The notes beneath the pieces are model-generated. The model was not told the origin of the DNA, ran no database searches, and saw only the letters and a list, made by a program, of their open reading frames with translations. This document shows positions 25,501 to 36,660 of a stretch of DNA of 64,000 bases, piece by piece. This DNA comes from Thamnaconus septentrionalis (lineage: Eukaryota; Chordata; Actinopteri; Tetraodontiformes; Monacanthidae). The stretch is taken from contig CM020509.1 of NCBI GenBank assembly GCA_009823395.1, positions 16,477,001-16,541,000 of the forward strand, given 5' to 3'. A program made the translations under genes and the position numbers. Position 1 is the first letter of the stretch. Every line of letters begins with the position of its first letter.

Positions 25501-26257
25501 GTCCCCAGTGGTGAGCCAAAACTCCTCCACTGTTATGACTGTTTCCAAATGCAGACCAAACCAAACATTGTCAGCCACATCTCCAGTATCTCCTCCTTGG
25601 GGATCAAGATGTCAGTCACCATTGACAAGCCAGAACACTTCCATTGTCACATCTTTTTCCACCTCCAGACCAAACCAGACATCGTCAACCACATCTCCAG
25701 TATCTCCTCCTTGGGGTTCCCGTGCCCTATCTCCTGCAATCTCTGCAAGCAGTCTTTCCTTCTCCAGCACCAAACCTTTGTACAAGTCCTCTGCCCCATC
25801 TCCTGTTCCCATGTCACGAGACAATAGTTGCATGTCCCCCACCCCCAACAATCTCGACTCAAAAGCCAATCATCGCCTCCTGGCAAAGAACATTATCAAT
25901 GCAGCCAAACGTAAAAACAGTCCGTCTCCTGGAGCGTTGAGCGGTCACAATCTCCCCATCTCTCCACTGGGAAAATCCCACCATGATTATGACTGTCATA
26001 AACCACCCATCAGCCTAATTCAATCACGGGTGTCAGGGGCTCAGTCTCCCACCTGTACCAGCCCTCCCCCTACACCAACACAGGGCATCTGCTCCCCGGT
26101 AAGGCTGTATAACACTCGCTCCCTCACTGACTCCGATGCATCTATCGAGTCAGAGGACTCGGGTCTCCGGTCGCCTGGCCCGCACCCCTACAACACATCT
26201 CCCCGTGGATGGGGTAGCCTGAGAGTGAAGAGAAGCACTGTCTCCACCGACCTGTAA
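16363..26257 (+). CDS. synpo: Synaptopodin gene, whole coding span (three coding exons)
   Basis: Proline-rich actin- and alpha-actinin-associated protein of dendritic spines and podocyte foot processes; it has no enzymatic domain. Coding exons are 16363-16507, 20812-22901 (short end, 744 aa) or 20812-22871 joined to 24845-26257 (long end, 1205 aa). Blocks recalled from human SYNPO appear in order: SLSEKELKEARVRSQ and GVQLFNRRRQRVNAFTLES (about 55-105), INRTARPF (269-276), KTGILEESAARR (399-410), ALGAEASNF (460-468), PEWASCLKS (482-490), QLFAKRQSRMEKYVVE (514-529), SPTMSLPPSW (540-549) and APRPTFSAKKAGIAAQ (720-735). The long tail matches the human synaptopodin-long tail. There is no N-terminal PDZ domain, which argues against the SYNPO2 paralogue. 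The splice structure is inferred, not transcript-verified. Confidence 0.88.
16508..20811 (+). other. synpo intron with an internal GC-rich block and AT-rich conserved-looking tract
   Basis: The first part carries GC-rich and simple sequence, including a CCCT tract near 18296-18345. From about 18550 to 20330 the base composition changes to AT-rich, non-repetitive sequence with many TAATTA/ATTA-type sites. That is the look of conserved non-coding enhancer DNA, but conservation cannot be judged from one sequence. No additional coding exon with homology was found. Confidence 0.5.
18080..18500 (+). promoter_or_regulatory. Candidate internal alternative promoter / first exon of synpo
   Basis: GC-rich block containing a pyrimidine (CCCT) tract, followed by AACTTGAGAAAG|GTAAGGC, a strong donor at 18501. 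A transcript starting here would splice to the acceptor at 20810. It would lack the 16363 start codon and first meet an in-frame ATG at 21180 (MEEDPTDH), giving an N-terminally shorter protein. Multiple promoters are known for mammalian SYNPO. This assignment is inference. Confidence 0.35.
20812..22901 (+). CDS. synpo: synpo large central exon (short-isoform terminus at 22901)
   Basis: The acceptor CCCGGCTTTAG precedes 20812 and the frame is open for 2.09 kb. It encodes, in order: the SLSEKELKEARVRSQ and NRRRQRVNAFTLES block (about residues 55-105), an acidic stretch (191-204), a Pro-rich region with two PPSY motifs (297-300 and 322-325) fitting the PPxY class of WW-domain ligands, the KTGILEES...SNKKAMFTF block (399-419), and the conserved C-terminal half described for the gene. 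Reading straight through gives VWRPSLYYF and TAG, resembling the human short ending VWKPSFCFK. A donor (GCGCAG|GTGTGG) lies at 22872, directly before those nine codons, so splicing removes them. Length and conserved blocks make this the best-supported synpo exon. Confidence 0.93.
23808..23813 (+). terminator. Candidate poly(A) signal, short synpo isoform
   Basis: ATTAAA, the commonest variant hexamer, about 0.9 kb after the 22901 stop and followed by a T-rich element. No closer AATAAA was seen. Confidence 0.45.
24010..24055 (+). repeat. Tail fragment of a fish interspersed repeat
   Basis: The phrase GCAGGATAAGCAGTAACAG followed by TTGGATAGATGGATG matches the 3' tail of the very common fish repeat also seen more completely at 32755-33035. 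It is followed directly by a (TTTA)n run. The family name is not assigned. Confidence 0.5.
24845..26257 (+). CDS. synpo: synpo long-isoform C-terminal exon with seven ~38-aa repeats
   Basis: Joined in phase 0 after Gln735, this exon adds 470 residues ending at TAA 26255-26257. Its last part carries LLAKNIINAAKRKN (about 1080-1093) and LTDSDASIESEDSG (about 1162-1175) followed by PRGWGSLRVKR. These match the human synaptopodin-long tail (ARNIINAARRK, PTDSDVSLDSEDSG, PRGWNGSLRLKR), so orthology of the exon is firm. The Ser/Thr/Pro-rich first half (25022-25740) holds seven repeats around SPPWGSRCQSP, spaced 40, 35, 37, 38, 38 and 38 codons. I do not recall this array from mammals. The repeats are predicted to be disordered and their function is unknown. 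Confidence 0.87.
   Translation: MPKDSSPLETQSENPISSTTRTPGLIRRLSSPGGPETGTWTSSFQTTCPPTSSRSISSPISSPRGTRCQSPITSPTIRLSTLTPTKTPSTSQAFTATSPRSPPWGSRCQSPMVSQKNQSSTISSIHSVRPSKISQNPPWSPRSQSPVVNQHTQPSTVTSMYTFQTPAATTSFSSPWGSRCQSPMTSQNSSTAVSACPSRLNQTSATTSPVSPPWGSRCQSPVVSQNSSTVMTVSKCRPNQTLSATSPVSPPWGSRCQSPLTSQNTSIVTSFSTSRPNQTSSTTSPVSPPWGSRALSPAISASSLSFSSTKPLYKSSAPSPVPMSRDNSCMSPTPNNLDSKANHRLLAKNIINAAKRKNSPSPGALSGHNLPISPLGKSHHDYDCHKPPISLIQSRVSGAQSPTCTSPPPTPTQGICSPVRLYNTRSLTDSDASIESEDSGLRSPGPHPYNTSPRGWGSLRVKRSTVSTDL
25022..25740 (+). repeat. Coding tandem repeat array in synpo long tail
   Basis: The repeat cores begin at 25031, 25151, 25256, 25367, 25481, 25595 and 25709. The last four spacers are near-uniform (111-114 bp), so the 3' units are the more recently duplicated. 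Unit consensus is SPPWGSRCQSPxxSQNSSTxx followed by a Thr/Ser-rich linker with RPNQTSxTTSPV. The first unit reads SPRGTRCQSP, the third SPPWSPRSQSP, and the last is cut to PPWGSRALSP. Confidence 0.9.
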
Positions 26258-27640
26258 GGTGGAGGGGAACCAATCCATTCACTCATTTGATTATACACTT
26301 TTGTGGCATTGAATGAAACCTTTCTGACTGTTTGAGTCAAAAGACACAAACTTTATTAAGTCAGTTACTTTTCTGCAGCTCTTCCTGTTATAATGCTGAT
26401 GATTTATATTTTATTTGACTAGACCATCATATGGAACGACAAGAACAAGCCTTTCACAAGAGGAGCTTATTGTGGCTTGTACGCTGATCATGTACCAAAA
26501 AGTGAAAAACACTCTAAATGACCAAAGATAGTCGATTTAACGTCAATGAATGTTTTGCTTTCAACATTTCAACAGCAGGTATACATTTACAACTTTTGCT
26601 CTGGTGAAGTATTGTCAGAGTGACAGGTTGTCATTTGATTTAATGTTAGGCACATGGCAAAAGGGGAACGTACTCAAAAATGTTAGGAATGAAAGGGATG
26701 CGTAGAATGTAAATATTGTGCTTAATAGACCATGAAGAACTTCAGCGATTCTACAGGGGACTGTTTTAGCAAAGGAACAAATTACTGGAAGCCGCGTGGT
26801 ACACATGCTGGAGTCAACAAGTATTAGCCTCATGTCACATTTTGCATTCTAATCAATGAAACATATACATAAGCATAATTATCACTGCACAGTAACCACC
26901 TGGTATATATGTTGCTTTGTGTATTGCATTTGCTCAAATGAATGTAAACTTTTAAGATGGATGAATTGATGTAAAAAGGTGTTGTGTATGAGGAGTTAAG
27001 AAGAGTTGGCATGGGCAAGGACAAATTAATCAGCTATAGTTTTTAGTGATTTTTAAAGGTTCAGGCACTTGCTGGATTTGAGCAAATGTAATGGCGTTAT
27101 GACTGAATGATTATTACTGAAGGCTGATGGAAGTATGCATGACCAAAAACATTCTGTTCTGTCAGTTATGTTGTGTCATGAGGGACTGATTAACCATTTT
27201 GAAGGTACAAAGAAATGTTGTAGTTTTACTGGGAAAAGGTCATAAGAATGTTGTTTGTTGTCACACAGAGAAAGAATTCATAGGAAATATTTGTATTTTA
27301 AATACATACAGGACTTAACTGTTACCTTCCTGAACTTCTAAAGTTTCTTTTTTTATACTTGATTTGCACTTCAATACATTCGATTTGAATGGCCAAATAC
27401 ATCTTTAAATACATGTTTGAAATATACCCTGTTGCTTACAAAGACACAGTTAGCAATAAAATTTACAAAATAAAGAACCCCAAACAAATTCACCGTGTCT
27501 TTGTTGATTTTACTCTCTACACTTTTTTTTTTTTTTATTGTACATATGCAAAATAAATGCCAAATCCCAATACTCATTTTTATTTTGTCTGTCTACAAGA
27601 AAGTGTGAAGATTAAAATAAAAAGCCCCGTTTAAAATACT
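26258..27640 (+). other. 3' UTR of long synpo mRNA
   Basis: AT-rich, non-repetitive sequence after the 26257 stop with no coding signal. It ends in a cluster of poly(A) hexamers: AATAAA at 27455, 27469, 27552 and 27616, and ATTAAA at 27611. The length of about 1.2-1.4 kb is reasonable for a terminal vertebrate exon. Confidence 0.65.
27455..27621 (+). terminator. Poly(A) signal cluster, long synpo isoform
   Basis: Four AATAAA hexamers (27455-27460, 27469-27474, 27552-27557, 27616-27621) and one ATTAAA (27611-27616). T-rich sequence (27521-27538) follows the first pair. Which one is used cannot be read from the sequence. Confidence 0.6.
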
Positions 27641-30200
27641 TAAAATATTGCACATTGACCACGTGCACTGGAAAAGTAAATGTCTTTAAACTACAGCTGG
27701 CTCTTTGTGATAGCAATTGTGCACCAACACTTGTGTTACCAGTCGTGCACCAACAGACAGCAAATCATTCCCTGACTAACTGGCATGCAGACGGAAAGCA
27801 TCAGCACATTTCTGCATATTCACGTCTGCTGTGTCCTTTGAGTGATGGGGACACCTGTTCCAACGGTGACCTGGTTCCTGTGGCAGGAATAAGCCAGTCA
27901 CTGTCATGGATTGGTTTCAGCCTGGGTCACCTCTGCACAAGCATAACGCAGCAGACTTTCTCGTTGCTGGGTATTATAGGTGCAGTATTAAATTTTGCCA
28001 GGAGACTTTTTGGGGTTCCCTGTAACTGCATGCTCATATTTCTCTGCCATTCTGTCAATTTGCAAACTGACATATGATGACCTACATACAAAATAAAAGG
28101 CGAATACACCACCGTTTGCATACTGTTTTGTTTTGCTGATCTGTTGAGTTTCTAGACCTTTTAGGAAGAGATTTCTGCATGTTAGGCCTATTGTTTTGCT
28201 TTGGCACTTATTGTAGCAAAGTAAAAGTATGTTTTAAAATTCCATTTTAAAACTTAATGTTTGGGCAACACAGTGGTGCATCTGTCACTTCAAAGCAAGA
28301 AGATTTGATGCTCACCTGGGGCCTTCTGGGAATTTGCCTGTTCTGGGATAGGTGTCAATCAGAGGTGAGTACACTAAGTGTGACATCACAAAGGGTACAC
28401 TTTCATGGATCAAGGAACGTAAGGGGGAGGTTTTTTTCTGTCTTTGTGGGGAGTTCACTGGCCTATAAGAAATAGTTGTTATAAAACATTGGTAAAGTAA
28501 ATTTCGACATAAGGCTTTTAAATGAAGGCAAGCGCATGGCCATTTATAGCTGAATTATCAATAGAGGGGAAACTGAATCTTTAAAAAATATTAGGTGTGG
28601 TAACTTTTTGTTTTCTTCAGTTGTTTTCCCCTATAACCAGAAAATCATGCTCTCAGATAGTTGATTATCTATCGTGGCTCACCGTGGCAAAAGGTTGAAC
28701 AGTGGTCAAAAAGAAAATTGTGCAGTCTTGCAGCTGTGCAGAGAATACCAACGTGATGAAGCGTTCACATAATGGAAGTCAACTATGAAGAGAAAACCTC
28801 AGAAAACTGTCATCTTGTGGCAAATTATAAGAATAAACATTTCCTTGAAAGACTTTGATTGAATTTGTGTTCAGTTATAATATCTCTATTTCTTTATTGA
28901 ATTAAATGTTTAGGTAAATCAGTTAAAAATGATAATCATATGTCCCAAATCTACAACATGATAGTAAGTCAGTCATGAACGTATCTTAAATTTGTGTAAA
29001 ATATAATCATCAATATTTTTTTTGCGAGCACCCTTTAAACAGACTTATTTCACCCCCAACTCAAGCATTTGCAGATAAGTGCTGCTGACTTGCGTCTTTA
29101 TTTTTACAGTCCTGCATTATGTGCCAAGGCCATTGCAGTGCACTGGTTTTTATGGTTACATGAGTCAAACAGCCCAACAGCAACCCCTCAGGGTGAAAAA
29201 AGTCAAATAAGTATCACAGGCTCATAGACTGCCATCTGTAGGACTCCAAGCAGAAGTTCAAAGAAAACTAAGGACATCCAACTGTTTATCCTTGACTTCA
29301 GAAAATAGAAAACAGAAGTTTTGCAATAAGGTCTTGGGCGTTAGATGAAAATGCAGCAAAAATAAAAAAATTATACATCATACTTTTAAAGAAGAATGTC
29401 CATTGGCACAGGAATTGATGTAATAGTAGCACAGTCTTGTCTGAGCAAGAGAGATTACTTGTTGTTTCACTTGAATCATTATCACCAAAACCTGCATCTT
29501 CCCACATAACTGCAGCGACAAGTAGGAACATGTTTCATGCAAGAGTCCAAAGGTTTTCCCCAGTCAAACGCCAAGACAAATGACACTTTCCTGCCTTCAT
29601 TTCCCAATCTTTCATCTCTGGTCACGACTTGGCAAGGTGTGTACAGATTTCAACAAAGCCGTCTGCTTCCTTCTTTCATCCAGTGAGCAATACTACTCTG
29701 ACAAAGACTCCTCTGACAAAAATGCTTTGTTGATTTAGAGATGGCAAAAGTTTTACTTGTTTGATATAAATAAATATTCATGTTCACACGTTGAGCAGAA
29801 TGCTCAACTGTTCTCTGCGAAAGCCTTAGTTAAAGCAAACACACACAACACACAGACTTTGTTTGTTTGTTTGTTTTTACTTTGAGATGTACACTTCAAG
29901 TAAATACCATGGAAATACAAGACACCTACTGGGCCCAGTAACCAAAAGCATAGTTGTCGATTCATTTTTCCTCTTTCACTTGAAATAATTTTCAGCCTCT
30001 TCTACCCTTCTACGTCGGTATACTCAGTTGTAAGTAGGTGTACTTCGAGCAAACATGCAAATGAGACAGAAGGAGGTCAAATTAGGACGGCTTTTGACTG
30101 TGCCCGGCAGCCAGCCACCCACTCAGTGGCAAATCTCCGCTGAGACACCAGAGGCCGCTCTTGAGGTGAAAAGGGCGAAAGCCATAGCAGCAGCAGATCG
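27641..30200. other. Intergenic spacer between synpo and tspan17
   Basis: About 2.6 kb with no coding signal. It contains a fragment of a fish interspersed repeat (28258-28350), one copy of a dispersed 15-mer (28381-28395) and a short (TTTG) run near 29862. Otherwise it is unremarkable AT-rich DNA. Confidence 0.6.
28258..28350 (+). repeat. Head fragment of a fish interspersed repeat
   Basis: GGGCAACACAGTGGTGCA followed by a degenerate CACTTCAAAGCAAGAAGATTTGATGCTCACCTGGGGCCTT section resembles the head of the GGCACGGTGGTGCAGTGG...TCACAGCAAGAAGG repeat common in fish genomes. The copy is truncated and diverged. Confidence 0.5.
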
Positions 30201-30682
30201 CTCGGCTGACAGCAGAGGCTTGTTTTACTGCACAAAAACATCAAGGATGAAGCGCTCAAGCGGCAGAGGGGTAACAGAGATAAACGGGGAGACGTTCAGG
30301 TAGCTTGAGGGAGACTCTTTGCTTTATCGGCGTCTCCAGTTGAACGCGGGGAAAGAACCGCCGAGCAACTTGTTCGTCTGCCGAACTGCATATCTATGCC
30401 GTTAAAGTAGCCCTGGATTTGTTGTTGTTAGCCGCTAATGCTAATCATAGAAGTTAGGTGCTAGCTGGCCTAGCAAGCTGTCAGCAACGGCCAAAGAAAA
30501 TTAGCCGTATGAGTTCGTTCTTTGACTTGTCGGTGCCCGGCGTCTAAACGTGGGGTGGTTTCACTGATGGAGCGGGCTTCGGGTTCAGTTTTTGAGGAAG
30601 TGCAGTTCTAGCCGAGCTTTTTGAAGTCCCAGTCGTAGGAGTTTGCCTAGCGGGTTAGCTAGCCACCAACATCCTTGGAAGA
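30200..30682 (+). promoter_or_regulatory. tspan17 promoter and 5' UTR region
   Basis: Moderately GC-rich sequence with scattered CpGs directly upstream of the tspan17 start codon. No TATA box is evident. The transcription start is not determinable; the ATG context (GGAAGAATGAG, A at -3) is favourable. Confidence 0.5.
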
Positions 30683-30769
30683 ATGAGCAGAAAACACCAT
30701 CATTTTAAAGGAGCAGAAGTCAGCTGCTGCGTGAAATACTTCTTATTTGGATTCAACATTTTGTTCTGG
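30683..30769 (+). CDS. tspan17: tspan17 coding exon 1
   Basis: Encodes residues 1-29, [16 protein letters not shown] then the first half of membrane segment 1, ending at Trp29. Cys15 and Cys16 at the membrane edge are likely palmitoylation sites by family analogy. The donor is CTGG|GTAAGT. Confidence 0.92.
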
Positions 30770-33700
30770 GTAAGTTGACACTATATTTCTACGTAATGTT
30801 CTCTGCCAAATGTTTACAAACAGAGCCAACAGAACAATTGTGAAGTTTTCCTCGTTTATTTGCATGTGGCTGGTTTGGGGGTGAGCAGTAGTTCATCTGC
30901 AATGGTATTGCTCATTTAAAAACTTTCTCCAGCTACCTTGATTGTTTTGTGTAAAGAGTTCAGTATTTTTTGTTGGTTGGCATGACTGTTCAATGATTTT
31001 GTCACTGAAATTGAGCCAGTGTCTGACGTGAGAGTGAGGTCAGTTTTGCTGTGGTACACTACAATACTTAGCCACTGGCATTGTTTTCCTGACATTGAGA
31101 TGGTGGCATTACATTTTCTTATAACTTCCAGTGTATTCAGTTACTTTTTGTAATTTTTGAATTCAAGAAAAATCAGCAGACAACCCCATTAATGGTTCTT
31201 GGGGTGGTTGGAAAAACAATCTTGTAAATATCTGTCAATTACATTTATTTATGTTCTGGTTTTCTCTTGGCCGTAAAGCTTGGGACCTTTGTTAGACTTA
31301 GGAGGAGCCGCGGTATCATTTGTATTGTGCAGACTGTGAGTGAGCCCACATCTCTTTTTCAACGCCTTCCTCCATCGTCATCCCTCCTCATTCTGAAAAG
31401 TTCCTCTGTTCAGTCTATCTCACCCTCCAACCCCCCACCCCACCCCCTTTTTCTCCAGCCGTCTGTGTCGCCCCTCTGCTGCTGGTGTATTATAATGTCT
31501 GAGGACGAAGGAATGGTGTGTCTGTGTGCCCCAGAGGGTCTTCCCACACACTGTTTGAGGGAAAGGGACACACAGAGACGTCAGAGACGTGAATACAACC
31601 CAGCCCTCTTCTTTTCAAGCGCTCTTTTCAGCCCCACCTCTGCTGTGGTGCGCGGTCTGTGCGGGACAGCATTGTTTCTCTCACTCACACACCAACAGAA
31701 ACGCACAAAGACCCATGTACGTAACAAAGACCAAAGGGGGGGGACTGGGTGTAATTCTATGTTCAGTTTTCTCTTTCCCCTCCCTCACATGGCCCGTTTG
31801 GATGGACCTATTGCGCACACACATGCAACTGGATCTCCACCCTCAGATAGCATTGCGAAAAAAATGTGGTGTCTCACAAGCGTTGAGTGCTCTGTAATTA
31901 ATTTGGGCTGAGCAATCTACGAGCAAACATTGAGTCAAACAAGCGTGGTGTTGTGGCTGATCCATATTACATTCTTTCAGACTGCTTGACACCCAGGGCC
32001 AAGCTAGCAGCCCTGTGCCTTGGCTCTTTGTGGGAGTGCGGAAACAAGTTCCAGCTTGCTAGTGCTTCCCACTAATAATCACTTGAAGATGTTTTACTCT
32101 GGTCTGTGTGCCGGGAAAAATGGATCTGACACACACGACAGTGCAAAAATTGAAAGAGATGCGTTTTACTCCCCACCCCAAATCAGCCTATTTGTCTTTT
32201 TCTCTTACGGTCTTGTCATCCTTGAAAATGCTTCCTAAATTGAGTAAGAATGCATTTTGGGGTTTTGAAGGATTGGAACAAAAATGCAGCATGAAGATGA
32301 ATTGCCCGTTTTCTAACAGCACTGTTGTTTGCTTGGAAGAGTGTCATCCTAGAAAAACACACTTTTCCTTTCAGCGTTGGAAGTGTACCTCACGTCTCCG
32401 TAATTAGTCGTATTTTCTACATGAGCTGCTGAAATGTTTGGAGTCTCTGCATGCTGTAAATAGGAGCTTGTCAAGCTGTCAACAAGTCGCAGAGGTGATT
32501 GTGGGAGGGTTTTTCACTATTGTGCCGCATTCAGACCAAATCAGGTCATGTGGTGAAAACGATGGTCTTTAGTCATTTTTAATGTGACCCTACGCAAAAT
32601 AAAGGCTGCAGAGAATGGCTACGTTAAAAACCATGTCATCTTTGACCGGTGACGTTGCAGCCTGAAGTCACTCTTGTAGGGATCTGATCCGTGACGATGC
32701 TGGAAGACAGTGTCTATCCAGATGTGGTTCTCTGGTTCGTTGCCTGGTACGATGGCCAGCCACTGTGACCTCACAGCTAGAGGGCCCCTCTGCATTAGGC
32801 GTTTGTGTGTTTCCCTGTACTTAAACCTCCTCCCACGGTCCAGAGACATGCACATTAGGCAAGGTGGCAACTGTAAATTGTCAGTAGTTGGGAGTGCGGT
32901 TTCTCTATGTTGACGATTAAGAATGTAGGGTGTATCCCACCATCACCCTCAACTGTCTGGGATAGGCTGTTGCTGTGGCCCCTAGAGTGAGTGCAGGATT
33001 AGCGGTAGATAGAAAATTGAAGATAGAAAATAGTCGCATGGACGGTTGAATACCAAAGGACAAATGTGTTTTCTCTCTTTTGGCTGTATTTACTGTTTGC
33101 AGAAGATAAAATCAAATGTTAACAGAGCGGCTCAGACCACTTTCAGGTGGATTTATATTATCTGACGGTCTGCCAACTGAGCTCTGTCTCAGCTGAGCTT
33201 CTACTATCTGGGTATGATCTCAAACACAAGATAATGGTGCTCAACAGGACCAAGATGTCCCAAAAGTGCCCCCCTACCTGATTCGTCCAGATACATTTTG
33301 GCCCCTGGAACTTGTTCTGCCCAAAGAAGATATTGATTTTACTTTTTAAAGTGTAGACCAGGCTAAGTGTAGTATCTGAAGGATGATTGATCATCAAAGT
33401 ATGCAATCGCAAGGACAAGGATGCCAGAAATTCACATTTTTTGCAAGTGAGTGAAATGTCATCAGTGTGCATTAGTTGTGTGTCCGTGCAGCATGGATGT
33501 CGTTTGTCTGCATCTTAGTTGAGGTTAATAGGATCAGCTGTCTTAGCGAGGCATCTTCTCAAGTGTAGATAATCTCTGTCCACATGGACTGGGACCTTTC
33601 ACTCTAAGGACAGCCACATCTCGTAGCTTCATGCTTCACAGAGTAAACAGGCCGATTTAAAGGGATCACTGATTAGCAACCAGCTTTGATTGATTTCTAC

Positions 33701-36301
33701 ATTGGCGCGAGGATGCAATGGTATGTGGTTAATCCTTCCTGACCTGAGGTAGCCTAATTGCCTTATTGATAAAATCTGCTCTGTTGACGTCAAATGACAA
33801 ACTCTCCGTTATCAGAGTTTTGGAAGAGTTAGTGGCTGAAAAAGTAGCACTTTTCTTTTTAAACATGCCACTGAGGAAAAGGGGGACAGGACTACAACCC
33901 ACAGTGTGTACAGAAGTCCACCAGTGTCTACCTATGCAATTTGGAATATAGAGATAAGGCTCTTAAGTGCATGGAAGAGGAGGAGGCGGATGCATCTACT
34001 AAATCTGCAGGAGAGAGATGGAGCAGCTTGTCTGGCTGTACAAACTGAAATTGAGTCCCTTTTCCGCTTTTCCTCTGGAAGAAATCGCTGTATCTGCCGG
34101 GCCAAGGCCCGTAGGTGTAACATCACCTCCAAGCTGTGCACGTACGCACAGAGACAGGCTGGAGACGCATTTAAGGATTGTGAAACTCAAATTGAACTAA
34201 AGGCTTTACAATCATGTCGGTTGTGTTTTGTTTACAAGTCAAGAGTCCAGTTCCACTTGAGTGCTTACTCTAGCATGCCACTGGAAAGTAGTGGGTGTGG
34301 CTTTGAAAGGCAGAAGCAGCAGCGTCGGCCTGATCTGATGGTTACCTAGCCGGCCGTAAACGACCAAAACAATATTTTTTTTCTCCGTCCACACAGTCGC
34401 TTTTTCAAAAATAACTGCAAATCCTTTCACTACGTGGATGAAATGTGGCGGTGAAGTGCTCCTTTCCAAAAAGAAAGACAAAAGTGTGGCTACAGCTAAA
34501 GTTTATCTTAACAAGGAGCAAAACAGAGAGGAACAGGGGAAAGAGGGATTAGACGGAGTGGGAAGAAATATGCCAGCAGGTGAGATTTTCAAGTAATAAA
34601 TCCCCGAAGGTTTAAGAAATGTTTGGCAAAACAAACAGAGGCAATGAGGTATAAACTAGCAAACCAGAGTGTCGGGGCTGGGGGAGCGGAGGGTGGGGGA
34701 GGGACCGAAAGCCCAATGATTATCTGTGGAGCACTGTTACTTCTCAGAGAGGCTTTGACACAGAGTACAACACAGGAGGTGTTTTGTGAAATCAAGTGGC
34801 TGACCTGAATTTGAGTGTCCAAATTAAACTGTGGGGAAACGGTGGAATGGAAAGAATAGATGCAGATGTTGTATAAAGGCAGCACTAGCTTCACTTTAAT
34901 CTAAACCCAATTGTCTAGATGAAAGTGAGTTGTTGGGCGGGCGTTTGTGGGGCTGGAATCCATGCAGGGAATGCATGTTTGAAATTTTCAAAATGTGGAA
35001 AGCGCTTTTCACAACGTTTGTTGATCAAGAACTCGCATTCAATAACTTGTAATTCATGCAGCAGGAATAGGAGGAAGATAGGTCAGTGCATCTGACCAGT
35101 TTTGAACCAGAGTGCATATCCAACTTCTCCACGTAGCGAAAAAGAATTTTACGTGGACACAAATGATTGGAATAAAAGTGGACTTCAACAAAGCGAGGCA
35201 GCCCGAGCATTCGGCTGTGCTGTGGCCTTGTAAGAAAAGTTGTTTTGGTCCCACGGGGTGGCTTATTTTGAACGTTATTCTGCACTCCCTTCATTGACTC
35301 ATAATTATTCCGATCGCGTCTCTCTGGTGCTGCGCGTCTGCCCTACGCTGGCAAATTTCACCTTTTGTTATCTCTGGAATGAATTTATCAATCTATGCGT
35401 AGTGTGCAGGGACAGCGCGTGCTGCCGATCCTGCAGCACCCTTATGAATGCTAAAACACACTTACTGTTTTCAGAACACAATGCAGATCAATTTTCTAAT
35501 TACATTTATTAATAGAATATCACCAAATGACAAAAAGTATATGGAAATGAGACAAAAATGATATGTCACACAGGCCTGAGGAGACAGCAGTCATTGTTTA
35601 CAACACAGACAGCAAGAAAAGTAGCAGCTGCTTTTCATGTATATACTGCTCAAAAAATAAAGGAAACACCAAAAACAACACGATGTAACTCCAAGTCAAT
35701 CAAGATTGGCAAATTTGCCATTGGCGCCCTGTGCTCCTCACAGATGAGAGCAGGTTCACACTGAGCACACGTGACTGACACGAGTCTGGAGACGCTGTGG
35801 AGAACGTGACGCTGCCTGCAGCATCGTCCAGCATGGCTGGTTTGGCGGTGGGTTAGTAATAGTTTGCGGAGGCATTTCTTCGGAAGGCTGCACAGCTCTC
35901 CTTGTTGCTAGTCACAGGTACCTTGACTGCCGTTAGGTACCGAGATGAGTTCCCCAGACCCGTTGTGAGACCATATGCTGGTGCAGTGAGCACTGGGTTC
36001 CTTCTGTTGCATGATACTGCCAGGCCTCATGTGGCTGAAGTGTGTCGCACAAGTGTGCCTGCATGATGAAGGCATTGCTGCTATGGATTGGCCTGCATGT
36101 CCCCCAGACCTGAATCCAATTGAGCACATCTGGGACATCGTGTTTTGTTCCACACACCAACGCCACGTTGCACCACAGACCAGTCCAGGAGCTGACTGAT
36201 GCTTTAATCCGGGTCTGGGAGGGGATCCCACAGGAGACAATTTGCCGTCTCATCAGGAGCATGGCCAGGCGTTGTAGGGAGGTCATGCAGGCGCGAGGAG
36301 G

Positions 36302-36368
<67 letters not shown>

Positions 36369-36625
36369 TGAGCCTCATTTTGACTTGTCCTGAGGAATTT
36401 CTACTGAAGTTGGATCCCACATGTGTTCTGAGTTTCCACTTTTATTTTGAGTAGGATCCAAAATCCAGAACCCCATGGGATAATAATTTAATTTTATATT
36501 GACCATTTTTATCTTATTATGTTCTCAACACATTCCACTGTGTGATTAATAAAGATTTTCAACTGGAACATTTCCTTAATAGATATCCAGGATGTATTAT
36601 TGTAATGTTCCCTTTATTGTTTTGA

Positions 36626-36660
<35 letters not shown>

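Noticed and set aside
16363..26257. Assignment as synpo2 or synpo2l
   Set aside because: No PDZ domain is present, and both the central blocks and the long tail (ARNIINAARRK-like, DSDxSxxSEDSG) match SYNPO. A far-upstream PDZ exon outside this window cannot be strictly excluded.
36011..36371. Short + frames containing [11 protein letters not shown]
   Set aside because: Not a host gene: it is the broken end of a Tc1-type transposase, annotated with the transposon.
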